9,806 bases of DNA from Alkanindiges sp. (GTDB taxonomy: Bacteria; Pseudomonadota; Gammaproteobacteria; Pseudomonadales; Moraxellaceae), in the NCBI GenBank assembly GCA_030152125.1, contig JASLIR010000421.1, positions 1 to 9,806 of the forward strand, read 5' to 3'. Numbering within the stretch: position 1 is the first letter of the stretch; each line of letters opens with the position of its first letter. The notes beneath the pieces are model-generated. The model was not told the DNA's origin. It made no database searches and was given only the letters and a program-made list of their open reading frames with translations. Shown here in pieces: positions 1 to 5,869 of the stretch. Made by a program: the position numbers and the translations under genes.

Positions 1-325
1 CACCACTGACCAATGCGGTTAATCCGGCGGCCAGCCATGCAGTAATACGCCAGGTAGGCTTGATGTCGGCTTCCCGGGTTAATACGGCAATGGCAACCAG
101 TGGCGCGGCCTGACTGCGTTTAGCCAGGGCAATTTCCAGCAGGGTAAATGGCAGGGCAATAAACAGCATGCACAATACCCATACCAGCCAGAAATCCAGC
201 TGGTGCATATTTTGCTGCAGGGACGCAGGCAGTAACCAGCTGGCCAGTAACAGGGTGAGCACCAAAGCGGTGATGGCACCACTCAGGCGCACCAGTGCGG
301 GGGAATTGAAATTGGCGGAACTCAT
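1..325 (-). CDS. N-terminal fragment of a multi-spanning membrane protein, possibly NSS-transporter-like (cut by the left edge)
   Basis: A minus-strand frame is open from an ATG at 325 down to base 1, giving 108 residues with no stop, so the rest of the gene lies outside the window. The protein begins MSSANFNSPALVRLSGAITA and is very hydrophobic. I see membrane segments at about residues 15-36 and 46-66 and a third starting near 95. The stretch ALPFTLLEIALAKRSQAAPL (about 57-76), followed by a Trp-led helix (WLAAGLTALVSG), resembles TM2-TM3 of sodium:neurotransmitter-symporter (LeuT-fold) proteins, whose TM2 ends in a Pro...LE.A.G.R pattern. The TM1 signature of that family (NVWRFPY-like) is absent, so the assignment is weak. 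Another polytopic inner-membrane protein is possible. Upstream there is only a weak AAGAG ribosome site, 13 bases before the ATG. That the gene is coding is fairly sure; its function is not. Confidence 0.6.
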   Translation of the reverse strand, partial: MSSANFNSPALVRLSGAITALVLTLLLASWLLPASLQQNMHQLDFWLVWVLCMLFIALPFTLLEIALAKRSQAAPLVAIAVLTREADIKPTWRITAWLAAGLTALVSG

Positions 326-480
326 GATGGCAAAAATACTCTTATGTCGTTGCTGGCATCAAAAACAACCATGCTAATGCAAAAGCAGCAACTTGGTGCA
401 GGATTTTTCCAGCTTACGCCTATTTTTTATGCAGTTGTATGACATTTGGCATCACAGCATCACTTTCACAGACCAAGCGG

Positions 481-993
481 TTATTCCGGTTTTAAAAATT
501 TGGAAAACAGGTCTGGTGTCAGGAAAGTGGCTGCGATACGGTTTAAATCAATATAACGTATGGCACCACGTAACTGTGCATTTACTGCCGGGTCATTCAG
601 GATTGCCTTACCGGTAATCTGTCCAAGTGCCTGAAAGCTTTCGCCCACCGCCTGTATACCTTCATTCTGGATCACGGCCTTGGTTTGGGCCTGGCATTTA
701 TCCGCAATGGTGTTTTGCAACACAGCCGCCAGTTTACGGTCCAGTTGGTCTTTCTGTTCCGGGTTAACATTGCTAAAGCCTTTTAAATCCGGATGCGCCG
801 ACAATGCCACAAACATCCACTGCACCACTGTGCTGCGGTCCTGCTCCGAGGTCGCATTCACCAGGCACTGGCTGAGCTGGTCTACATATTGCCCAGCCCA
901 CACCGTTTGCCCTGCGCTGACTACGCAGAGCCCCAGTAGCGCCTGCATTACCCGCTTTGCCAGAATTGCCTTGATTTGCAATAAATTAGCCAT
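481..993 (-). CDS. Small secreted protein of unknown function
   Basis: This gene encodes 170 residues. The start is supported by GGAG six bases before the ATG. Residues 1-33 look like a Sec signal peptide: a basic start (K8, K13, R14), a hydrophobic core (MQALLGLCVVSAG) and an AxA-like cleavage site after TVWA, so the mature part is about 137 residues in the periplasm or outside the cell. The mature protein starts GQYVDQLSQCLVNATSEQDR and then has VVQWMFVALSAHPDL. This DQLS-CLV-T-DR-W-F-A-HP pattern recalls a family of secreted hypothetical proteins seen in Acinetobacter and other gammaproteobacteria (from memory, function unknown). Two cysteines in the mature part (about residues 43 and 100) could form a disulfide. 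The rest looks helical and contains no enzyme motif. It points away from rep, and 155 bases separate it from the next leftward gene. Confidence 0.85.
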   Translation of the reverse strand: MANLLQIKAILAKRVMQALLGLCVVSAGQTVWAGQYVDQLSQCLVNATSEQDRSTVVQWMFVALSAHPDLKGFSNVNPEQKDQLDRKLAAVLQNTIADKCQAQTKAVIQNEGIQAVGESFQALGQITGKAILNDPAVNAQLRGAIRYIDLNRIAATFLTPDLFSKFLKPE

Positions 994-1247
994 CTGTTAC
1001 TCCACTATCTAATCATCAGCGTGTTGTAACACATAGCCATCGCCTAAGGTGTTGCCGCTCGGTTACACCGGGTAGGCAAGTTGCAAGCCTATATGCAAAG
1101 CGGCAAATCTTCATACAGTATTGATTCGCCCTGAGCTGCAACTAAAGCAGCGCAAGTCATCAAATTTTCGGATGCTGTAGAACCGCATAACCATCTGAAA
1201 AAATTTGGCTTTTTATTTTTATAAAAAATATGTTTTCTCTGTTACTT

Positions 1248-1336
1248 ACAAGGTCAAAAGCGCAAAAAATTGCCTTCGCAAGCGAAGGCGATTTTTTGCT
1301 ATGGTTTGGAGGGCCAGCCCCTCCAAACCACCCATA
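1248..1336. repeat. Composite two-hairpin element, copy 1
   Basis: This stretch has conserved ends and two inner hairpins. The left end is ACAA-GG-TCAAAAGCGCAAAAA. Hairpin 1 is a 17-base-pair stem (1262-1278 with 1283-1299, including one T-G pair) whose outer part is A-run against T-run, with loop CAAG. Hairpin 2 is a perfect 11-bp stem, GGTTTGGAGGG (1303-1313) against CCCTCCAAACC (1319-1329), with loop CCAGC. The right end is ACCCATA. A second copy with the same architecture and the same end sequences lies at 9477-9564. The strand is unknown. Read leftwards, hairpin 2 would precede a terminator-like hairpin 1 that continues into GCGCTTTTGA, the order expected of a small RNA. A repeat or mobile element is the alternative. 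Confidence 0.6.
1262..1299. terminator. Bidirectional intrinsic-terminator-like hairpin in a divergent region
   Basis: GCAAAAAAT pairs with ATTTTTTGC, enclosing GCCTTCG/CGAAGGC around a CAAG loop: G+C-rich at the tip and A/T runs at the base. It would work on either strand. Neither flanking protein gene ends here, because they diverge, so if it is a terminator it must serve a transcript not otherwise annotated. It is hairpin 1 of the composite element. Confidence 0.6.
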
Positions 1337-1494
1337 CGATGGTTAAACCTGAAAAGCTCATCCGTATGATGATGCCTCTAAATAACAAGCACGGATAAAG
1401 ATAGCACGACCCTGCTTGTCGCCCCGCCTTCTTCTATTGTTCACAAAATTACCTTTTGAAAAAATACAAGCTCCCGCTATCGTCGTTATGCGCC

Positions 1495-1500
1495 TATAAT
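1495..1500 (+). promoter_or_regulatory. Probable -10 box of the rep promoter
   Basis: A perfect TATAAT lies 36 bases upstream of the rep start codon. No good -35 hexamer is present at 16-18 bases spacing; the region there reads CTCCCGCT. The TTGAAA at 1456-1461 is too far away. The promoter may therefore be weak or activator-dependent. Confidence 0.4.
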
Positions 1501-1536
1501 CGGGTGCCCGTTTTACCCTACCCGAGTAACGCCTGA

Positions 1537-3582
1537 ATGAGCAGTCATGCCAAACTGAATGATTTAAACCCGCGCCAACAGGAAGCCATGACCTATGTGT
1601 CCGGCCCCTTGCTGGTACTTGCCGGGGCTGGTTCAGGCAAAACAGCGGTAATCACCCGTAAAATTGCTTTTTTAATCCAGCAATGCGGTATTCCGGCACA
1701 CCGTATTACCGCCATGACCTTTACCAACAAGGCCGCACGCGAAATGAAGGAGCGTGTGAGTAAACTCATTTCGCGCGAGGAAGGCAAAGGACTCACCGTA
1801 TCCACCTTCCACAACTTTGGTTTAAACCTGCTGCGCTACGAATTAAAACATACCGAACTAAAAAACAATTTTTCCATTATGGATGCGGATGACTGCAAGC
1901 GCCTGCTGATGGATTTAATGCACCGCGACAATTTATCCGGTGCCGACAGCAAGGAACTGATTGCCAAGGCTATCCGCCGTATTTCCGACTGGAAAAACGA
2001 CCTGATGCTGCCAGCACAGGCCATCAGTACCGCAGAAACGCCGGAAGACCTGCAGCTGGCACATTTATTTGAACTGTACGAACGCAATATCCGCGCCTAT
2101 AACGCGGTGGACTTTGACGACCTGATTGCCCTGCCTACCCGCCTGTTGCAAAACAACCCGGAAGTACGCGACAAATGGCAAAACCGGGTACGTTACCTGC
2201 TGGTGGACGAGTATCAGGATACCAACACCGCCCAGTACACGCTGGTGAAGCTGCTGGTGGGTGTAATGGGACGCTTTACTGCCGTGGGTGATGATGATCA
2301 GTCGATTTACGCCTGGCGCGGTGCCAAGCCGGAAAATATGGCGCTTTTGGCAGAAGACTTTCCTAACCTGAATATTATCAAGCTGGAACAGAACTACCGC
2401 TCTACCAGCCGTATTTTAAAAGCCGCCAACTCGGTAATTACCAATAACCCGCACTTGTTTGAAAAACAGCTGTGGAGTGATAAAGGTCATGGCGATGTCA
2501 TCCGGGTGATTACCTGCCGCAATGACGATGACGAAGCCGAACGTGTGGGGCATGACCTAATGCACCACAAGCTGATGAATGGTAAAAGCTGGAAAGACTA
2601 TGCCGTGCTGTACCGGGGCAATTTCCAGGCCCGGGTACTGGAAGCCCAGCTACGCCAGATGCAGATTCCCTACAAGCTGTCCGGTGGTACCTCCTTCTTT
2701 GCCCGCGCGGAAATCAAGGATGTGATGAGCTATTTGCGCCTAATCATCAACCCGGAAGATGACAGTGCTTTCCTGCGTATTATCAACACCCCAAAACGTG
2801 CGATTGGCCCGGCCACACTGGAAAAACTGGGGCTGTTTGCGCAGGACAATACCCTGTCGCTGCTAAGTGCCAGCGGTGACCAGCGCCTGAGCATGGTTAT
2901 TGCTAAAAAAGCCGCCTCGCAACTGCACGAGTTTGCCCAGTTTATTGAAGATTTTACCCAGCGCCTGCACGACAATGACGACCCGCTGCCTGCGGTACGC
3001 CAGATGATCAATGAAACGGGTTACATTGATTACGTGAAGGAACAGGCCACCACCCCGGCAGCCGAAAAAAACAAGCTGGACAATATTGAAACCCTGTTTA
3101 CCAGTATTCAAAGCCTGATTAACCGGGCCGACGATGTAGATGAACGCAATATTGAAAGTGTGATTCGCAAACTGGTATTGCTGGACTTGCTGGAGCAGCA
3201 GCAGGAAGAGGAAGACACCGACAAGGTCAACCTGATGACCCTGCATGCCGCCAAGGGGCTGGAGTTCCCTTATGTGTATATCATGGGGCTGGAAGAAGAA
3301 TTATTGCCGCATCGTAACTCGATTGCCGCCAAAACCATTGAGGAAGAACGCCGCCTGATGTACGTGGGCATTACCCGCGCACGCCAGGGTTTAACCCTCA
3401 CCCTGGCAGAACAGCGCAAGGCCGGTGGCCAGATGCGCCAGACCAGCCCCAGCCGTTTTCTGGATGAATTACCGGAAGAAGAACTGGAATGGTCCGGTAA
3501 AAAGAAACAAAAGTTGTCTAATGTTGACCCCAAAGCCCAGGCTGCTGCATATTTGGCAAACCTGAAAGCGCTGATGAAATAG
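1537..3582 (+). CDS. rep: ATP-dependent DNA helicase Rep (superfamily 1)
   Basis: Rep is a 3'-5' DNA translocase that travels with the replisome, removes proteins ahead of the fork and helps restart stalled forks. The 681 residues (E. coli Rep is about 673) carry every SF1A motif: Q motif LNPRQQEAM at 10-18, Walker A GAGSGKT at 30-36, motif Ia TFTNKAAREMKERV at 61-74, motif II DEYQDTN at 224-230, motif III GDDDQSIYAWRGA at 251-263, motif IV EQNYRST at 284-290, motif V LMTLHAAKGLEF at 566-577 and motif VI RRLMYVGITRAR at 605-616. DEYQDTN and the conserved run from VRYLLVDEYQ to LEQNYRST fit Rep better than UvrD or PcrA. The start gives the short lead expected before LNPxQQ, but its ribosome site is weak (GAG about 11 bases upstream). 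The gene looks intact and monocistronic, with a weak terminator candidate just after the stop. Confidence 0.96.
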   Translation: MSSHAKLNDLNPRQQEAMTYVSGPLLVLAGAGSGKTAVITRKIAFLIQQCGIPAHRITAMTFTNKAAREMKERVSKLISREEGKGLTVSTFHNFGLNLLRYELKHTELKNNFSIMDADDCKRLLMDLMHRDNLSGADSKELIAKAIRRISDWKNDLMLPAQAISTAETPEDLQLAHLFELYERNIRAYNAVDFDDLIALPTRLLQNNPEVRDKWQNRVRYLLVDEYQDTNTAQYTLVKLLVGVMGRFTAVGDDDQSIYAWRGAKPENMALLAEDFPNLNIIKLEQNYRSTSRILKAANSVITNNPHLFEKQLWSDKGHGDVIRVITCRNDDDEAERVGHDLMHHKLMNGKSWKDYAVLYRGNFQARVLEAQLRQMQIPYKLSGGTSFFARAEIKDVMSYLRLIINPEDDSAFLRIINTPKRAIGPATLEKLGLFAQDNTLSLLSASGDQRLSMVIAKKAASQLHEFAQFIEDFTQRLHDNDDPLPAVRQMINETGYIDYVKEQATTPAAEKNKLDNIETLFTSIQSLINRADDVDERNIESVIRKLVLLDLLEQQQEEEDTDKVNLMTLHAAKGLEFPYVYIMGLEEELLPHRNSIAAKTIEEERRLMYVGITRARQGLTLTLAEQRKAGGQMRQTSPSRFLDELPEEELEWSGKKKQKLSNVDPKAQAAAYLANLKALMK

Positions 3583-3590
3583 GAGAGCAA

Positions 3591-3626
3591 CGCCTACTAT
3601 GGTATTGCAGCATAACAGGCGCTTTT
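3591..3626 (+). terminator. Weak terminator candidate after rep
   Basis: CGCCTACTATG (3591-3601) faces CATAACAGGCG (3611-3621). There are five and four paired bases around a 2x2 internal mismatch and a 9-base loop, followed by CTTTT. It starts nine bases after the rep stop. The imperfect stem and short T run keep this tentative. Confidence 0.3.
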
Positions 3627-3692
3627 GGCAGGTCATTCAGGGATATTCATTACATGGTCATCCGCCTGTGGCAGACACGGGCGCGGATTGAC

Positions 3693-3715
3693 ACTTACAG
3701 ATACAGGACTTACAG
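3693..3715 (+). repeat. Short tandem duplication covering the ribosome site of the dehydrogenase gene
   Basis: ACTTACAG occurs at 3693-3700 and again at 3708-3715, a 15-base period with ATACAGG between the copies. The second copy runs directly into the AGGA used by the next gene. Confidence 0.6.
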
Positions 3716-3717
3716 GA
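3714..3717 (+). promoter_or_regulatory. Ribosome binding site deciding the dehydrogenase start
   Basis: AGGA lies five bases before the ATG at 3723. The frame is open upstream to an ATG at 3654, but that would add 23 residues rich in Arg and Tyr (RIDTYRYRTYR) before the NAD-binding fold. They have no family counterpart and are partly encoded by the tandem duplication. The ATG at 3723 is therefore preferred. Confidence 0.7.
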
Positions 3718-3722
3718 ACAAT

Positions 3723-5015
3723 ATGACAGACCTAAAAACGCAGATTGCGCAAAAGACCGTGGCGATTGTTGGCCTTGGCTATGTCGGGCTACCACTGGCA
3801 CTGGCATTTGGCCGCGTGATGAAAACCATTGGTTTTGACATCAATCACGACAAAATTGCTGCCTATCAAAACCAGCAGGACCCGACTGGTGAAATGCAGC
3901 ACGCACAGTTTGTAGCGTCCAGTCATATTCAGTTCAGTGCTGACGCGCAATCACTGGCGCAGGCAGATTTTATTATTACTGCCGTACCTACCCCTATCAA
4001 CAATGCCAAACTGCCAGACCTGTCGCCGGTGGAATCCGCCAGCAAGCTGATTGCTGACAACATGAAATCCGGTGCCACGGTTGTTTTTGAATCTACTGTA
4101 TATCCCGGTGTAACCGAGGAAATATGCCAGCCAATTCTGGAAGCTTCCGGCAAGGAGTTCCGTCTGGGCTACTCACCGGAGCGGATTAACCCGGGTGACA
4201 AACTGCGCCCGCTGGAATCCATTACCAAGATTGTGTCCGGGCAGGATGCAGCAACCCTTGCTGATGTCTCTGCACTCTACCAGCTGATTATTACAGCCGG
4301 GGTACATGAAGCACCGTCCATTAAAGTAGCGGAAGCCGCCAAGATTCTGGAAAACACCCAGCGCGATGTAAACATCGCCCTGATGAACGAGTTTGCCCTG
4401 ATTTGCCACCGTGCCGGGATTGATACCCAGGACGTACTGGCTGCTGCTGGCACCAAATGGAATTTCCTGAAGTTTTATCCCGGTCTGGTTGGTGGTCACT
4501 GCATCAGTGTAGACCCGTATTACCTGACTTTCCGTGCCGAACAGCTGGGCCTGCATGCCGACCTGATGATGGCAGCACGCCACATCAACGACAGCATGGG
4601 CATTCATGTAGCACAAAACTGCATTCGCATGCTGTGTAAAAACAATGCGGTGATTGGCAAGGCCACCGTGCTGATTCTGGGCTTAACCTTTAAGGAAAAC
4701 TGTGCCGACACCCGCAATACCCGTGTGGTAGACATTATTGACGAGCTTATCAGCTATGGCATTAATGTGAAGGTGGTTGACCCGGTGGCAGATGCGCACG
4801 AAGCCCTGCATGAATACGGCCTGAATCTGGACAAGCTGGAAGAAGTGGAGCATGCCGATGCCATTATTGCAGCCGTGAGTCATGATGCCTTTAAACATTT
4901 ATCCATTGCCGAACTGAAAAAACGCAGTACTGCACAAGCGCCTTTCCTGGATATTAAAGGCCTGTTTAACCGCGACCAGCTGGTTGAGGCTGGCTTTCAG
5001 GTATGGCGCCTGTAA
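3723..5015 (+). CDS. tviB: UDP-N-acetylhexosamine 6-dehydrogenase, TviB/WbpO type
   Basis: This is a cytoplasmic NAD-dependent enzyme of the UDP-glucose/GDP-mannose dehydrogenase family. TviB/WbpO-type members oxidise C6 of UDP-GlcNAc or UDP-GalNAc to the uronic acid used in capsule, O-antigen or Vi-type polysaccharides. The protein has 430 residues, a normal length. Visible are the Rossmann motif GLGYVG at 17-22, then FDIN, TAVPTPI, ESTVYPGVTEE, YSPERINPGDK, KVAEAAKILENTQRDVNIAL, the active-site segment GGHCISVDPYYL with catalytic Cys260, and the C-terminal GLTFKENCADTRNTRV. YSPERINPGDK and ENTQRDVNIAL fit TviB/WbpO/Gna rather than UDP-glucose dehydrogenase. Whether the substrate is the GlcNAc or the GalNAc form cannot be read from the sequence. 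It stands alone between rep and dut, with no glycosyltransferase, flippase or epimerase in the window; its likely partners are elsewhere in the genome. Confidence 0.9.
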   Translation: MTDLKTQIAQKTVAIVGLGYVGLPLALAFGRVMKTIGFDINHDKIAAYQNQQDPTGEMQHAQFVASSHIQFSADAQSLAQADFIITAVPTPINNAKLPDLSPVESASKLIADNMKSGATVVFESTVYPGVTEEICQPILEASGKEFRLGYSPERINPGDKLRPLESITKIVSGQDAATLADVSALYQLIITAGVHEAPSIKVAEAAKILENTQRDVNIALMNEFALICHRAGIDTQDVLAAAGTKWNFLKFYPGLVGGHCISVDPYYLTFRAEQLGLHADLMMAARHINDSMGIHVAQNCIRMLCKNNAVIGKATVLILGLTFKENCADTRNTRVVDIIDELISYGINVKVVDPVADAHEALHEYGLNLDKLEEVEHADAIIAAVSHDAFKHLSIAELKKRSTAQAPFLDIKGLFNRDQLVEAGFQVWRL

Positions 5016-5039
5016 GTTTGCGTTTAAAGTAAGCTGCTA

Positions 5040-5066
5040 AGAATGTCATAGCGTATATGACATTCT
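5040..5066. repeat. Perfect 11-bp inverted repeat after the dehydrogenase gene
   Basis: AGAATGTCATA (5040-5050) and TATGACATTCT (5056-5066) pair perfectly around GCGTA. A further TATGACA half-copy follows at 5070-5076. It starts 25 bases after the stop, so it could end that transcript, but there is no T run after the stem. It could equally be a protein-binding dyad. Confidence 0.5.
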
Positions 5067-5111
5067 CTATATGACAGACTATTCGGGTAGTTAAGGCTGT
5101 CTTATTTCTCT

Positions 5112-5190
5112 AAAAACCTCACCCTAACCCTCTCCTGAAAGGAGAGGGAACTCCTTCTCCCTCTGGGAGAAGGCTGGGATGAGGGTTTCT
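5112..5190. repeat. Cloverleaf-like interspersed repeat (CCTCACCCTAACCCTCTCC type)
   Basis: Two perfect 9-bp hairpins stand side by side: CCCTCTCCT/AGGAGAGGG (5128-5136 with 5140-5148, loop GAA) and CCTTCTCCC/GGGAGAAGG (5153-5161 with 5165-5173, loop TCT). Imperfect outer arms close them: 5113-5126, AAAACCTCACCCTA, against 5175-5188, TGGGATGAGGGTTT. From memory, the outer motif CCTCACCCTAACCCTCTCC is common in intergenic repeats of many proteobacteria and resembles MITE/REP-like DNA. It lies about 75 bases upstream of dut and contains no coding frame. Confidence 0.75.
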
Positions 5191-5263
5191 AGTTTATTTC
5201 AATAACTTTAGCAGCCAACCAGCTGTTAATACTTGTCTTTCCCTTACATTTCTGAGCTTTTGC

Positions 5264-5716
5264 ATGAAACTACAGTTAAAAATCCTGGACCCGCGTATTG
5301 GTACCACCTGGCCTTTGCCACAACATGCCACCGCTGGTGCTGCTGGTGTAGACCTGCGTGCCTGCCTTGATGCAGCGGTTGAACTACAACCGGGTGATAC
5401 CATACTGGTTAAAACCGGCATAGCCGCTTATATTGCCGACCCGCACTATGCCGGGCTGATTTTGCCGCGTTCCGGTTTGGGCCATAAACACGGTATTGTG
5501 CTGGGCAACCTGGTGGGCCTGATTGATTCCGACTATCAGGGCGAGCTGATGGTGTCATTATGGAACCGTGGCAAGGAAGCATTTACCCTGCAACCGGGTG
5601 AACGCATGGCACAATACGTGCTGGTTCCGGTCATTCAAACCCAGTTTGAAGTGGTACAGGAGTTTGAAGAAACCGAACGTGGTACCGGTGGTTTTGGCCA
5701 TACCGGTAGCAATTAA
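5264..5716 (+). CDS. dut: Deoxyuridine 5'-triphosphate nucleotidohydrolase (dUTPase)
   Basis: The enzyme hydrolyses dUTP to dUMP and pyrophosphate, keeping uracil out of DNA and supplying dUMP for thymidylate synthesis. It is a homotrimer with shared active sites. The 150 residues (E. coli 151) carry all five family motifs: 1, [10 protein letters not shown] at 24-33; 2, [11 protein letters not shown] at 68-78; 3, [23 protein letters not shown] at 81-103, with the catalytic Asp88 and the deoxyribose-discriminating Tyr91; 4, [13 protein letters not shown] at 111-123; 5, the flexible lid [10 protein letters not shown] at 139-148, with Phe144 to stack on the base. The start has a modest GAG seven bases upstream. 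The gene is followed by a hairpin and then algC, the order known from Pseudomonas and Acinetobacter. It appears intact. Confidence 0.97.
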   Translation: MKLQLKILDPRIGTTWPLPQHATAGAAGVDLRACLDAAVELQPGDTILVKTGIAAYIADPHYAGLILPRSGLGHKHGIVLGNLVGLIDSDYQGELMVSLWNRGKEAFTLQPGERMAQYVLVPVIQTQFEVVQEFEETERGTGGFGHTGSN

Positions 5717-5762
5717 TCACCAATTCGTATTAAATCACTAAAAAAACACGCTGATTTTGCAG

Positions 5763-5793
5763 AAACGACTACACTATCCTGTTGTAGTCGTTT
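5763..5793 (+). terminator. Hairpin between dut and algC, probable terminator
   Basis: AAACGACTACA (5763-5773) pairs perfectly with TGTAGTCGTTT (5783-5793) around a 9-base loop, followed by ATCTTTG. It lies 46 bases after the dut stop. The T run is short, so it may only attenuate read-through into algC. Confidence 0.5.
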
Positions 5794-5856
5794 ATCTTTG
5801 TAGGCTGTCTGATCTCTGTGCTGCGGCTTGTCGGGACAAACCTCACCAAGACAATC

Positions 5857-5863
5857 AAGGAAG
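5857..5863 (+). promoter_or_regulatory. Ribosome binding site deciding the algC start
   Basis: AAGGAAG lies six bases before GTG at 5870 and nine before TTG at 5873; both are in frame. An upstream in-frame TTG at 5828 has no ribosome site. The GTG at 5870 is therefore the best start, with TTG 5873 second. Confidence 0.65.
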
Positions 5864-5869
5864 CGTGTC

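Larger units (their letters stand above)
994..1536. other. Divergent intergenic region with several hairpins
   Basis: These 543 bases separate the leftward secreted-protein gene from rightward rep. I found no convincing coding frame; the longest small frames overlap hairpins and lack ribosome sites. From left to right it holds: a nested inverted repeat at 1042-1077 (GCCTA/TAGGC outside GGTGT/ACACC); an A+T-rich tract at about 1197-1235; the composite two-hairpin element at 1248-1336; an imperfect hairpin at 1333-1368 (CATACGATG against CATCCGTATG, one bulged C); and the likely rep promoter near 1495. No clear promoter for the leftward gene could be picked out. Confidence 0.7.

Noticed and set aside
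449..463. Tandem GCATCAC repeat
   Set aside because: Only two seven-base copies are present and nothing else around them suggests a function. CRISPR-type spacing is absent here and throughout the window.
680..1012. 110-residue rightward frame opposite the secreted-protein gene
   Set aside because: It is antisense to a gene with a clear signal peptide and ribosome site. Its own translation is rich in Cys and Ser, as expected of a shadow frame.
1301..1369. 22-residue small frame starting at ATG 1301
   Set aside because: It lies wholly on the two hairpins of the intergenic region, lacks a ribosome site and has no protein-like features.
3688..3716. Consensus -35 box TTGACA before the dehydrogenase gene
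   Set aside because: The only -10 at correct spacing would be TACAGG at 3711-3716, overlapping the ribosome site and giving almost no leader. A chance match is likelier.
3654..3722. Longer N-terminus for the dehydrogenase from ATG 3654
   Set aside because: The extra 23 residues do not belong to the family fold, partly derive from a tandem duplication, and the ATG at 3723 has a well-placed AGGA.
5828..5869. Upstream TTG start for algC
   Set aside because: There is no ribosome site before it, while GTG at 5870 has AAGGAAG at ideal spacing.
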